Part shown: one piece after another, positions 34,301 to 45,480 of the stretch | How positions within the stretch are numbered: the stretch's first letter is position 1 | Layout: each line of letters begins with the position of its first letter | From: Epiperipatus broadwayi | Taxonomy: Eukaryota > Onychophora > Udeonychophora > Euonychophora > Peripatidae | Length of the DNA stretch: 64,000 nt | Reading direction: 5' to 3' | NCBI GenBank assembly: GCA_028023455.1 | Contig: JAQFVV010012509.1 | Location: 1,364,001 to 1,428,000 of the forward strand | Translations under genes and position numbers: made by a program | The notes under the pieces: generated by a model | What the model saw: only the letters and a program-made list of their open reading frames with translations | Database searches by the model: none | Told to the model about the DNA's origin: nothing

Positions 34301-36597
34301 ATGGATCTGATAATACAGTATCAAATGGCTTTGAAGTCAACGCTGGAAGTTTGCAGATATAGACAAAGGCTGAATTTCTTGGTGAAATGTAGAAATTATA
34401 AAGGGTTTCCGAACTTTTGTCGGGTAAAGCTTAATCAGTCAATACATAACATTAATGTGATCAGTAGACAAGTTCAGGTGCTCATTCTAAATGGAGTTAT
34501 AGCTGAAAGTAGCAAAGAACTGGCTGGAGCATGCAACAGATTGAATATTGTTTGCCATAACAGGGCACCAGTTGTTGATATTATTGAAAAATGCAATCGA
34601 CTTAAAGCTCAATTGGAATTGAAATTTAACAAAAAGTTCCAATTTTTGGCAGGTAAACAAGGCATTCGACTGCAGCCACTAATGCAAGAGAATTTTGTAA
34701 ACCTATCAACGTCGCAGATCCCAGATGAAGTTAAAACAGTTCTGAATAAAGGACCTAGATTTATTGGGGAAGGATGGAAGTACCCTAAAATGGAGCTTAT
34801 TGCTGATGCTGAAGCTGGATTGGAAAAGAACACTCATAAGGATGCTTACATAGCAAAATCTGCAAGAGGTTTGCGATTTAAAACTATATAGCCACAGAGA
34901 GATCAGTGGAGAGACAGGATAGCAACAACACAAAGGTTTATGAGCCAACAGAATATTACAGTGATGAAAGAGGATAAAGGTAATAGATTTGTTGTTATGA
35001 ACACTGTGGATTACGTGTATAAAATTCAACAACAAATTGACAAGCTAAAATTCCAAAAAGTTCCTGAGATTAACTTCAAGTTAAACAAAGATAAATTCGT
35101 ATCGTTTGTACTTAGGCCACACACATTCAAAGCATTTACTAAGGCAGAATATTTGCAAATGTATCCTTCGGCCACTACTCCCCCAAGAATATTTGCAAAC
35201 ACCAAAATCCATAAAGAAGGTGTGCCTTTAAGGTTGATGATCGACTTTGGCGGAGTACACTACTATAAAGCAGCCAAGATCATAAATAAGTGGAACACCC
35301 AAACTACTGGTTATGGAAAGTATGCTGTCAAATCATCATTTGATTTTGTTGAGAAATTGAAGAATGTACATCCAGAGCAACACACAGGGATGACTGCACT
35401 TGATGTAGCAGAGCTTTATGGATCAATTGATAGACCCAAATCGATCATTGTGGTAAGAGAATCACTCATTAATTATGGAATGGACCTTGAGCATGTTAAG
35501 TTTGTTGTTGCTTTGCTTGAATGGATGAACCGAAATATTTATGCAGTTTTCAATAATGAATGGTATCATATGCTCAACGGTTGGCCGATGGGTCTCCCAA
35601 TGAGCGGTATCATCGCCAGTCTTATAATGAACGTGTATGAATGGATTATTGTGCCTAGATATATGAATAATAAATTAGTTCTGTATGCTAGGTATATAGA
35701 TGATATCTTTATAGCCGCCCCAGAGGAATCCATGGAGGATATTAAAGCTGACCTTACAACAGCATCAGGCCTTAACATAAATGTAAGTCAGAAAGAAGCA
35801 TCAAACAGTATTAAATATTTGGACCTACAAGTAATGATTGAGGCAGATCGCTTTTATTATAAAATGAACATTAAGCCTATTAACATCAGAGGCCATATAC
35901 ATTACTCATCAAATACATCAGATATACATAAATTTGCTGGGCTCAAATCATTTTTACATAGAAATAACTGTTTGTGTAGTTTTGAAGATGACAAAAGAAG
36001 CAACATTGAAATTTATAGAAATGAGCTCATTAAGGCACAATATAATCAGCGAGCCATTGATAATATAATTGAGAAATTTAAAAGAAGGCCCAATCACGTG
36101 GTTAAACAAGATAAACCACGAATTTTGCTCCCATATATCCGAAATATTTATAGAAAAATGCGGACGATCTTTTGCTCAGAATTCTGTGTGTGTTTTCGTT
36201 TGCCCCCTAATTTGAATAGGTGTTTGAACAATACAAAGATTATATTCTTCCAGTGCATGCACAGCAGGCAGTCTACAAAATTGCATGTAGCAGAAACAAC
36301 TGCCAGGCTGCATATTATGGAGAGACGAAGGCATCTGTTCAAGTTAGATTATCCCAACATATGTATTCATACAATAGGGCTTTAGCTGATTCATCCCACC
36401 CTTCAATTTTTGTACAGCATGCAATAGCTGCAGGTCATTCGTGCAGACCAGATGGACCTAGAGTATTATGTAGGGAGCAGAATGATTTGTGAAGAAAGAT
36501 TAAGGAGGCGTGTTTCATCATCTCGGATGAGCACGCATTAAACAAAAGGGAGTCGTTTTACGCCTTGTCAAAGAAATGGCGAGTGGAGGCGCTCTGA
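34301..36597 (+). pseudogene. PLE polyprotein: reverse transcriptase + GIY-YIG
   Basis: One long coding region of about 765 codons from ATG 34301 (MDLIIQYQMALKSTLEVC). That ATG lies just after the TA tract; an upstream in-frame ATG at 34205 falls in the repeat. A single TAG at 34889-34891 splits it, and the frame is otherwise continuous. The N-terminal part (residues 1-196) has no motif I know. After the stop: FVVMN, a segment with TPPRIFANTKIHKEG (RT motif 2a/A region of PLEs) and LRLMIDFGG. Then GMTALDVAELYGSID (motif A Asp), WPMGLPMSGIIASLIM (motif B) and LYARYIDDIFIA at about 35689, an intact Y-x-D-D catalytic box, followed by IKYLDLQVM. A 1-base deletion near 36233 shifts into the GIY-YIG frame (36220-36597: CQAAYYGETKASVQVRLSQH). 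A TGA at 36490 truncates the end. Confidence 0.9.
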
Positions 36598-36876
36598 TTC
36601 TAATTTACATATTCACCTAGTCTAGATCGAATATTTGCATATCAGTATATCGTTGGAAAATATGTGTTTTTTGTACTTCTTAAGAATGAAGGGTAAGCCT
36701 TCAAAAACGTTCGGAGAATTAATAAATTGTTGATATTAGTCGTAGAATGATTCAAGATAATTTTTCTTATATCATATCCGAATTATAATTTATAATTAAT
36801 GTGTGCATATTTAATTCTAACATATTAAAGTTTTACATTTATATCTATAACACACAGTTATTTTGTTTTATATATA
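36172..36876 (+). repeat. Downstream pseudo-LTR
   Basis: Repeat of 33575-34280. In the worn ribozyme-like motif near 36688-36713, stem II TGAAGG/CCTTCA is perfect, followed by AAAAACGTTC where GAAACGTTC would be expected. The core sequence before it is decayed. Confidence 0.88.
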
Positions 36877-36879
36877 AAG

Positions 36880-37430
36880 GTAAAAAATAATACAGCTTTT
36901 AAACAGTTTACTTCTTCATCAGTCTCTTATACAATATTGTAGAGAAATACAGTACTCACGAGGCTTACCAAATGCTAAGTAAAGATGTTTTGTGCAGATT
37001 TGGTTTATTCATTAGCTAAGAATAAACATTTAGATATCCATTTCCTAAATAACATTGAATGGATAAATTGACCATCTATGACCCAGCTACCTGAAAGAAA
37101 AAAATTCCAGCTTATTTGTCCAGATTAGAACAGATTGTAAGAATGCAAGAAATGCACTAACATAGTCCTTCAATGCCCCTATACACCCACATATGTATTC
37201 ATTAATTAATCTGTCTTATCACAAATGATTGAAGTAACATTAATATATATCCAACTAAAATTTTCTTTTATAAAATATTAAAAGTATTTTTTACATTTAT
37301 TTATGCTACCTATACTTGAGAAAATTTTTGCAATGTAAGCAATTATAACTTAAACTAAGTTTTTGTTTCAATAAATATATACAACATTTAAATATACGTA
37401 TATTGTCTATACTACATAATGTAATTATAA
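36880..37430. other. Non-coding AT-rich DNA
   Basis: No gene, RNA or repeat recognised between the PLE and the family D ribozyme repeats. Confidence 0.45.
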
Positions 37431-37510
37431 AGAACTTGAACCCAGGCTTTCAAACTCCCTACATCTATCCATCTTATACAACTGATACATCCTGACCACA
37501 TACATGTGAA

Positions 37511-37576
37511 AAAGATAAATGATCTCCAGTATATGCATTTCATGCTGAACCGGCATTCATCAGTTGGTCCAGATCA
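37511..37576 (-). ncRNA. Hammerhead ribozyme, family D (minus)
   Basis: CTGATGA is the complement of 37557-37563 and stem II is ATGC/GCAT. GAAA follows, then a palindromic ATGCAT stem III. Stem I is built from CCA/TGG and GATCT/AGATC (37511-37515 with 37572-37576). The exact U-H cleavage step is ambiguous because one stem I base pair next to it is mismatched. Confidence 0.72.
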
Positions 37577-38108
37577 CCATCTCCCACACATATATACAAT
37601 CAATGCTCAGTAAAATCTTCAAACTTTAATGAATGAGCTTCAATCTTCTCCACTCTCCAACTCTTCAGTCATCCATTTCATTGGAATGCTCAAAACTCTT
37701 GTTGATGCCAATATTATTGTCATACCCATGTTGACTTTAAGTCAATCTTACCTCTCACACATAGGACCTTAATATCTTTTTAATTATACAGAAGAGGAAT
37801 AGGCAGAATATAGGCTAAACATGTAATATTCAAATATATGTGTACTACTTATACTAGACTTACTGTAATTATAAGGGTCTTGAAGTCAGACTTTCAAGCT
37901 CCATACACCTATCCAATCCAAACTCTCTACTTCTATCCAAACCATCTTATTCAACAGATACAGATGACCACATATATGTGAAAGAGAAATAAAATGAATG
38001 GCTGAAGAGTTGGAGAGTGGAGAAGATTGAAGCTTGACCATTAAAGTTTGAAGATTTGCTATCTTAATATAAACTGAGCGCTGATTGTATATATGTGTGG
38101 GAGATGGT

Positions 38109-38166
38109 GATCTGGATCGACTGATGAGTGCTGGTTCAGCATGAAATACATTTAATGGAGATCATT
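38109..38166 (+). ncRNA. Hammerhead ribozyme, family D (plus)
   Basis: Core CTGATGA 38121-38127. Stem II GTGCTG/CAGCAT is six pairs (one G-T) around a GTT loop. GAAA is at 38143-38146, and the outer stem I helix TGATCT/AGATCA is present. Stem III (ATACAT) has lost its palindrome, so this copy is probably weaker than the inverted one. Confidence 0.68.
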
Positions 38167-38384
38167 TTTTTCACATGTATGTGGTCATTGTATTGATTGT
38201 ATAAGATGTATTGGATAGATGTAGAGAGTTTAAAGTCTGACTTCAAATCCCTTATAATATATATATACACACATGCATAAACATGGATTTACAAGAGCCA
38301 ACTTTATTTATTCAATTCCATTACTGATATCTATTGAAATCTTGAGTAATCAATAGATTACTTCCTATCCAGTGTGATCCCATC

Positions 38385-38440
38385 CATATTCCCAGACAAA
38401 TTTCTAGTTTATGATCTTTGTCAATAAGGAACCTAATCCT
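38385..38440 (-). repeat. HHR family A relic
   Basis: Minus strand shows TTGACAAAGATCATAAACTA then GAAATTTGTCTGGGAATAT, an eroded family A ribozyme. Confidence 0.5.
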
Positions 38441-38861
38441 AGATCTAATGCACCTAAATGTTCTCGATCTAATAATCCTTTCATCCAATGCTCACTTACC
38501 TGAAATTTAAAAACAACTTAATCTTTGCTTGCATACGTAAACATTTCTGATATCCATCCATGACCACAATTTACCCAATGCTTTAAAACAATAAACTCCA
38601 TTTAATGTAAAGATTACAATAGATGGCATAAAATGAAATTAATAAAGTTTACTCCACTAAAATATTGCATAAACTGACAGTTCGTAATGGTTTTTGATTT
38701 TATACCAATTCTAAATAAATGCTAAAGATGCAAAAATATAATATTTCTGAAATATTGACACAATACATATAACATGAGAATATTATTTAAATTTCAATCT
38801 ATAGCTTTATAACTAAAAATAAAAAAATGGCTTCTGAATAATAGGTGCATTAGGCTCAAAA

Positions 38862-38945
38862 AATCCAGATTCTCACTGAACAAGGCCATAAATCAGAAAC
38901 TAATTTGGACACATGAGTAGGATAACATTGCATATGGGATATTGA
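38862..38945 (+). repeat. HHR family A relic
   Basis: CTCACTGAACAAGGCCATAA is followed by ATCAGAAACTAATTTGG. The stem II, GAAA and short stem III order is kept, but core position G8 is lost and stem I is poor. Confidence 0.55.
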
Positions 38946-39904
38946 TTAATCAGGCTAACAAAAAATGGCAGTAGTAAAGTAAAATAAATAGAATTTTCAT
39001 ATATAGAGCACTATAAAAGCAGGAAAATGTGACTTTTTTTTTTTTGCAATATGGATTTACAATACATATATACGTTTAAAAAAAAAAGATTAACAAAATA
39101 ATTTTGGTTATATTAAACATATATCTAAGATTGAAATCAAAAGAGTTATAATTAAAGACCTGTTAAGAATTCTTTTACATCATAAATATGACTTTTAGTC
39201 CTTTCTTGCTAAATTATAACTTTATCTTAAAACAAGCTTGTCTATGTAAAAAAATAAAACAAACTTTTTAATAAGTAGCCCAATGCAGGGCAAAGACCCT
39301 CCCAACAGCAACTCATAGAGAATAAGTGACAGAGAAAGTAATTTTCATGCTTACCAAAATGCTAAGTGGAGAGGGTTTGGATTATTTTCCATCCTTATTT
39401 AATTCCATAGCTAAAAGTAATTAGATGCAATTTACTTACCAGTATTGATGGTTCCTAAGCCTCTTAAAAATAATTTTACTTGACCCAGAATGTTAAGAAC
39501 AGAGTCAAAAGATTAAATTGCATCCAAACAGTTAGGGAAACAATTGACTTTAAAAGTGATGCCAAATGTCACATAACATTCCTTGTATTATTAACCAACA
39601 GTATAATAGTTAAGAAAATCATTGCAGTCTGACATTGGACAAACTTTCACTAAAGTCTGAAAAAAAATCTTTATATATACAGACATATATTTAAAATGAA
39701 GGTCAGAATTATTCAAGCCAAGACAGATTGTGAAAGAAGTCTTTTTATAGTAAAAATTTTATGTAATATCATAGACAACAAGGAAAATGAACAAATGACA
39801 GTCTAAATCAATTCTACATTTTTGTTTGAAGCACAAATGACTCAATTAAAATTGCTTTATTTAGACCATATAATAAAATAACCTAATTCAATAATAAAAA
39901 AGCA

Positions 39905-40545
39905 TATCATCATCATCAACCATTATCAAACCACTATAGGATGGTTTCTCCAAGATCAATCCATCTTCTCTGATCTTTAGCTTCTCTTTTCCATATCTCC
40001 CCAGCACACTTTCTTATTTCATCCATCCATCTCACATGTGGTCTCTTTCTGGGTCTTTTATAATCTCTTGGAATCCAGTTTAAGATTTCAACTGTCCATC
40101 TATTATCATCTCTTTTAGCAATATGTCCAGCCCATCTCCAATCTTTTAATTTTTACAATGAGGTCAGTAACACCTGTTTGTTCTCTTATCCATATATTGC
40201 ATTTTCAATCTCTTCTTGTTACTCCCAACATGCATCTTTCCATACTTCCTTGAGTGGTCTGAAGTCTCTTGCTCTTCTATTAAGTGTTCAAGTACAGGAT
40301 CCATAAGTAAGAACTGGTAAAACACATTTATTAAAAACCTTCCTTTTCAAACACATAAGCCAAGTTTAATGCTATGATTAATTTCATCCATTATGTTTCC
40401 ATCTGTATTAATAATCTGACCAAGGTATTTGTAACTGTTAACTTCTTCTAACTCATCATAATCAATCTTTATTTTCATATTTTGAGAAAATCCATTAAAC
40501 ATTACTTTAGTCTTTTTAATATTTATCTTTAAAAAAGCATATAAT
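39905..40545 (-). pseudogene. LINE reverse transcriptase C-terminus (RTE-like)
   Basis: The 3' end of a non-LTR retrotransposon on the minus strand, which would prime reverse transcription at a nicked target. Reading from 40545: NIKKTKVMFNG, then MKIKIDYDELEEVNSYKYLG with QIINTDGNIMDEI (thumb region of the reverse transcriptase). Then a frameshifted middle with LPVLTYG-like remains, then DNRWTVEILNWIPRDYKRP, VRWMDEIRKCAGEIWKREAK and DQRRWIDLGE, a C-terminal signature of RTE-type and related LINE proteins. The coding end is followed by a (GATGAT)-type tail at 39905-39925, as expected for RTE 3' ends. 5'-truncated, frameshifted and dead. Confidence 0.85.
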
Positions 40546-40769
40546 TCTTATAAAAATTGGCAATGAAAAAAAAAGATGGATTGATTTCATTATCACATTA
40601 ATGAGTGTGTCATCGAAAAACATCAAAAATGAAATTGATGATGGTTTGTATTAGAACAATCTTTACTTATTTTACTCTACTGCTGTTCACATTTACTATA
40701 AATTTCAGTAATTAGTAAATACTATATATTAGTGGTTATTAAATAAATATCCTGTATTATACCTATCTA

Positions 40770-40825
40770 TATCCCTAGACTGTTTCTGGCTTATGCCTTT
40801 ATCAATGAGGAGTGCACCTAGACCT
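40770..40825 (-). repeat. HHR family A relic
   Basis: Minus strand keeps CTCATTGATAAAGGCATAAG then CCAGAAACAGTCTAGGGATA. This is the family A order, with the core CTGATGA mutated to TTGATAA. Confidence 0.55.
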
Positions 40826-41495
40826 TTTTGATTTCATATACTTTTCAATTGGCAGTCATCTTTTTTTTTTTTACTATCAAACTATCAGTTTGAAATTTAA
40901 AAAGAATTTAATGTTTTGGATTCTTGATAATTCACTTGCTTAGTTTAATAACTTTTTGGTTTTAGATCATACTAAATAAATGTCGTCCAGATGATAGCTC
41001 GGACTGCAGTATATAATACAAATTAATGCAAATATTAAGACTTCTAATACTCAAATTTTTGTTGAATACTTGGTGGAAAAAATTAAGTTTGAAAACTGGA
41101 CACATGGTTTAATCATGTATGGTTATTGGTCAATGATAGTAGATGAAATTGAATATTCTCAAGTATTTGGTATATTAACATTAGAGCTACTGGCAAATTA
41201 TTGAGATAGTATAATACTTCTCCTAAGATCATGGTTTAATTTCTTATTACTAGCTGTTCCCCATTGCTATCTATACTCTAAATACAGACTCCTAAACATT
41301 TTAAAATTATATTTCTATTAACTTTTGGTTATTCTTTTAACGACCCTCTATTTCAGTTATTTATTGACAACTCACTCTGCAGTGATTTTAGTATTCTTTT
41401 TATTTAAAATTTGATTTACAATACTTTAAGCTAATTATCGATTTTTCTTATTTTAATAATTTTATTAAAAATTATGATGAACATGTAACACTGTA
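40826..41495. other. Non-coding AT-rich DNA
   Basis: No gene, RNA or repeat recognised. Confidence 0.4.
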
Positions 41496-41496
41496 T

Positions 41497-41820
41497 TCAC
41501 CAGCGGTACAATATATATAAGATTGTCTGAAAATTTCAGATATTCTTCTCAATAGTTATGTATTAAATAAGTGCTGGGTTTTGATTTGATATTTTAGATT
41601 GTGTCTGAATAATCTAGCTCCTCACTGAAGTAAGCTATAAGCTCAAAATTAATTGGTCCGGGGATAAAAATATTCTGAATAGAGATTTTAAATATTTTGT
41701 CTTAACACACTTATTAAATAAGAGCTTGTTTGAGCTATTGGTATGCTCCCTATATTACATATTTGTAAATACAAGCTTTTTAAAAGCAATATCACATTAT
41801 ATATAACTTGTTTTATTGAT
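41497..41820 (+). repeat. HHR family B unit (partial)
   Basis: Homologous to 61215-61555 and 50240-50450. Contains a hammerhead-like motif at 41608-41675: CCTCA + CTGAAGT + AAGC/GCTC stem II + AAAATTAATTGGTC + CGGGG, with an outer helix GAATA/TATTC. Core position 9 is T instead of A and GAAA is AAAA here, so this copy is inactive. It ends in TTTTATTGATTATATATA. Confidence 0.7.
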
Positions 41821-41837
41821 TATATATATATTAACAA

Positions 41838-42712
41838 TAATAATACAGAAAAGCTCTTTTTGTCTAATATTGATTTTTGCCCTTTTCAATGTTTCGGATC
41901 TATTTTACAATTTTAATCTACATTGCACACATAGCAACATCTATCTCTTTTATATAAAATTAATTAGAATTTATTATAACAATAATATATGTATTAAACT
42001 ATTAAACATCACACAATCACCATTTCTTATGCTTGCTCAAGCTGTTACAACAGGCAAAACTCTCCAAACATTAGTGCCACTCAATGCAAGTCAGAGTAGT
42101 CAATGGATGCAAGAAGGTTTGTGCATAAAATCCCTATCTATTATCTACTTATCCCATTTTTGGCTTTCATCAGTGAGGAGCCTTGGATCTGAGAGCACTG
42201 CACCTAGATCTTAGGATATAATGCAACCCTTCAGCAGCCACCTTTTACTTTTTTAGTTAACTACAAAAGTACGAGTCTAAAACTGAAAACACAATATTTT
42301 CAATCCAAGCTCATTAGCTTATATAATCATATAGTCTGAACTCAGTTCAGTACCCATACATTTTGGTGTCTTTGGTTCTTCAATAACCATAGACATCACT
42401 ATCCTATTAAACAGGATAGATATTAAACCACCAAACATCACATGATCACATGAGTAGAAACTAGATAGGGATTTTATGCACAAACTTTCTTGCATCCATT
42501 GATTACTTTGGCTTGCACTGAGTGGCACTACTGCATTGAGGATTTTTCCTGTTTTAACAGCTTGAGGAAACATAAGAAATGGTGATCATGTGATATTTAA
42601 TGGTTTAATACCAATCCTGCCTGATATGGTGTCTATTGAAATTGTAAAATAGTTCCAAAACATTGAAAAGGGCAAAAATCAATATTAGCTGATAAGAGCT
42701 TTTATCTACAAT
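41838..42712. repeat. HHR family A palindromic element
   Basis: Outer arms 41838-41925 and about 42640-42712 are reverse complements (shared TGCCCTTTTCAATGTTTCGG). Inside, 42003-42440 is a full-length family A monomer on the minus strand, and 42450-42630 is a partial one on the plus strand. The minus ribozyme at 42158-42187 keeps CTGATGA (complement of 42167-42173) but has lost GAAAC and stem III by deletion. Confidence 0.75.
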
Positions 42713-43120
42713 TATTGCTGTTATATAAAATTTTTATTTTATATCATATGATTTATTTAAATATATATAAAAAAGCAACATAATGGATTAAAAAATTTTC
42801 ATTCTTGATTATTCATTTTTTAATACTAGTCATATTTTGAATGTCACATGATCACCATTTCTCTGGCTTACACTGAGTGGCTCTACTTATGGAGAGTTTT
42901 TCCTGTTTTAATATTTCGAGTGTCTCAGATTTTCCACCTTCAATAATATTTCCTATCTTTATCAAGTGGAAACTGCTCAATATATATAAACTTTAGTAGA
43001 CAATTAACTAATTTCAAACATTAGCATGTATCAGTTTGAGTAAATGAAACAAATACCTTAATCAAACCAACAGAAACAATATACAAATCATACCTTTACT
43101 CCCAAGATTGTTTTTTTTTT

Positions 43121-43312
43121 TTACTTTTGTCTAATAATAAAAATCATGTCTATGATATTTCTTGATTTTCTATAACCATATTGAATCTCTAATAAGCTTT
43201 CCTCTATGATTAGAAACAACCTATTCAATAAAATCATTTCAATAGCGAATAACAATAATAATCCATAGTAATTATTATAGTCTTTACTATCCTCTTTATT
43301 TTTATAAATTGC
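43121..43312 (-). pseudogene. LINE reverse transcriptase fragment
   Basis: Minus-strand segment reading IYKNKEDSKDYNNYYG, LLNRLFLIIEE, LLEIQYGYRKSRNIIDMIF then IIRQK. This is the start of a non-LTR reverse transcriptase (NYRGI-type motif, then the QxGFRxxRST-type motif). About ten residues are missing between YYG and LLNRL. It abuts the tail of another LINE copy (43313-43765), so the junction is a nested insertion. Confidence 0.8.
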
Positions 43313-43765
43313 AACATCATCATCATGTTCACCCATTATTGATTTCCTGCAAGAAGATCTTTCCATGTTTAATCCAGTTTTTCAGATCCTTGGCCTCTAT
43401 TCTTGACAACACACTAATAAACTCCTGTATTTTGTCCATCCATCATACATGTCGTATCTTTTTGGATCTTTTACAAATTCTTGCAATCTGATTTAAGACT
43501 TCAGGTGTCCATCTATTATCACCTCTTCCAACAATATATCCAGTTCAACTTTATATTAATTTCTTAATTCTTTTAATGATGTCAATGATATCTGCATGTT
43601 CTCTCTCCCATATATTTCGTTTTTGATCTTTCTTTGTTATTCCTAACATAAGTCTTATTATTGATAAGTTAAATGTTAGTAAAACACATATATTAAAAAC
43701 CTTTCTTTTTAAACACTACCAAAAGCACTCTATCTAAGTTTAATTCTATGATTAATTTCTCCATT
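43313..43765 (-). pseudogene. LINE 3' end, second RTE-like copy
   Basis: A diverged relative of 39905-40545 on the same strand. Recognisable pieces are ISLTSLKEL, DGHL then IRLQEFVKDPKR, WTKY and a RIEAKDL-like relic, ending in a (GATGAT) tail at 43315-43325. Many stops. Older than the 40-kb copy. Confidence 0.7.
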
Positions 43766-43769
43766 GTTT

Positions 43770-44490
43770 ATAATTATTTTTTAATAAGCTAAGAACATCC
43801 TTGATATCAGGTGGCATGACATTTATAGATCAATATATACCTAAAAAAATTTAATGGTTTTGAAGCTACTATATCACTATCACATTCTAAAAACTTCTCT
43901 TTTCTTCAGGACTTACAATATTTCCATTTTTAAATTATCAAGAAATATTTTAACTTTATTATGCTGGATATTTCTACAGAAATCTTAATAAGTAGGTAGG
44001 ATGGATATATCATTAAATGTGGTTATTTCAATTCTTATATTATTATTGAAAAGTAATTAAAATATTCCTTCCTATTGTTGAACTTCCATCATTATCATAG
44101 ATCTAATAGGATTCTGATACCATTTTCCTAAGACCATATGTTACTTTCAATACATCAAAGAAAGTTCTAAAATGATCATTGTCAACAAATGATCTTCTTT
44201 GCAATCTAAATTATTTCTTTTAAATAGAAGAAAAAACATAAATAACTCCCAAAATGCATTTTCAATTTAAACCATATTTTATCAGTTGTCCCAAATCATC
44301 ACATACCTTAGCATCCATTAACATTGTTTTTTTATTTATAATTACATCAATCCAATTTATAAGTATTACTCTATCAGCACACATTCATGAATAATTAACC
44401 ATTATTATTCACTTTTAAGATTAGAAAAAAATTTGAATTTAGTAGTTGAAGTTAGGAGATATAAAAAGTATTGTATTATATGGTAAGATT
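43770..44490. other. Non-coding AT-rich DNA
   Basis: No gene, RNA or repeat recognised. Confidence 0.4.
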
Positions 44491-44496
44491 AGAAAT

Positions 44497-45130
44497 TGTT
44501 GTATACTGACTGGTTGTGTATATATAACTTTAATAATAAAGTTGTGTGTGTGTGTGTACAGGCTGTTTCGTATAGGTAGTGTTAGAATACTCTAGAAATA
44601 ATAATAAAATGCAGAAAAATAAAATTAGTTTACTGCAAGAAGCAATATGCTAATTTGCATATCAATAAAGTCTAACATTATGCAAATTAGCAAATCTATT
44701 AAAATGCCTCCAGAACTTCTAAGAGACAGAGAAGAAGAAAAGAGAGAAAACTTCTAATAGAGAGAAAAGAAGTTAGAGACTCTCAGTATAGAGTGAAAGT
44801 TGATTGTGCAGAGTAAACCAGTATTCACAGCTGAAACAAGTTCCAATAATAATTTAACTAGTCTAACTCAAGATTAATGTGTGAACAGTAATATGCTTCA
44901 GACCTACAGTTGTAAAGATATATGTATCTATTATTTATCTTCTGAGATATGAACTGTTACATGATCAAGACTGATCTTGTGTTTAACTAGCAAATTTCCA
45001 GTTAATCTACTAATCCTATTCTACTAATATCATTATTATTCAGAGTAAATAAACCCTTAAATTTTAAACTTTGATGCTTATTTCTTTAAATAGTTTACAT
45101 AATTATCCAGCTACCAGATTATAGTTTGGC
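44497..45130 (+). repeat. 5' LTR
   Basis: About 634 bp, homologous to 47327-47701 plus 47947-48124. It contains a TG microsatellite (44543-44560), a purine-rich GAAGAAAAGAGAG stretch and AATAAACCCTT near 45046 as a possible polyadenylation signal. Confidence 0.82.
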
Positions 45131-45480
45131 TCGGTATATATTATATGGCATAGTCGATAAAGAATTTTACCTGTGGTATGTTGTGTGAACAATCAAATGG
45201 AGTATCTGTGATATATTATGTGACTCAGTCAAAAGTGAGAACCTACAAAATATTATATGGTGCAGTCAAATTGAGAACCTGTAAACTTGTAAAACCTAGA
45301 TATATTATGTGCTGTAGTCGACAATCTTAAAGTCTGCATATGTTAAGTATCACAGTTGATAGAGAATTTTATCTAGGAAGCCTGATATATTTAAGGATGC
45401 AGTCAAAAGTGAGTATCTGTGAAATATTATGTGCAATGTCAAAAGTCAGTACCTGTGAAACATTATGTTATCCAGAAACT
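45131..45480 (+). repeat. Tandem primer-site-like leader repeats
   Basis: About eight degenerate units of roughly 37 bp, close to ATATTATGTGGNGCAGTCAA then AAGTGAGAACCTGTGA. Units start near 45136, 45178, 45211, 45249, 45300, 45335, 45383 and 45425. Several contain TGGCATAGTC, TGGTGCAGTC or TGTGACTCAGTC, which resemble the primer-binding site expected directly after an LTR. Confidence 0.7.

Larger units (their letters stand above)
33575..36876 (+). mobile_element. Near-complete Penelope-like element with pseudo-LTRs
   Basis: A PLE flanked by about 705-bp direct repeats, 33575-34280 and 36172-36876, the tandem pseudo-LTR arrangement known for PLEs. Each repeat holds the end of the coding region (GIY-YIG domain) plus the 3' UTR. 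The unique part, 34281-36171, holds the N-terminal region and reverse transcriptase. The lesions in the two repeats differ, so they have decayed independently since the copy formed. It is unrelated at the family level to the PLE copies at 15.9 and 60.2 kb. Confidence 0.9.
37435..38260. mobile_element. HHR family D tandem plus inverted cluster
   Basis: On the minus strand, one monomer (37435-37878) is followed by part of another (37879-37992); the CTTGAAN(2-3)CAGRCTTTC block recurs 444 bp apart. Orientation then flips, and 37993-38260 is the reverse complement of about 37440-37690. The pattern (tandem, then head-to-head inversion, no ORF) repeats that of family A with unrelated sequence. Confidence 0.8.

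Noticed and set aside
34609-35035. Minus-strand frames inside the PLE
   Set aside because: Shadows of the plus-strand PLE polyprotein.
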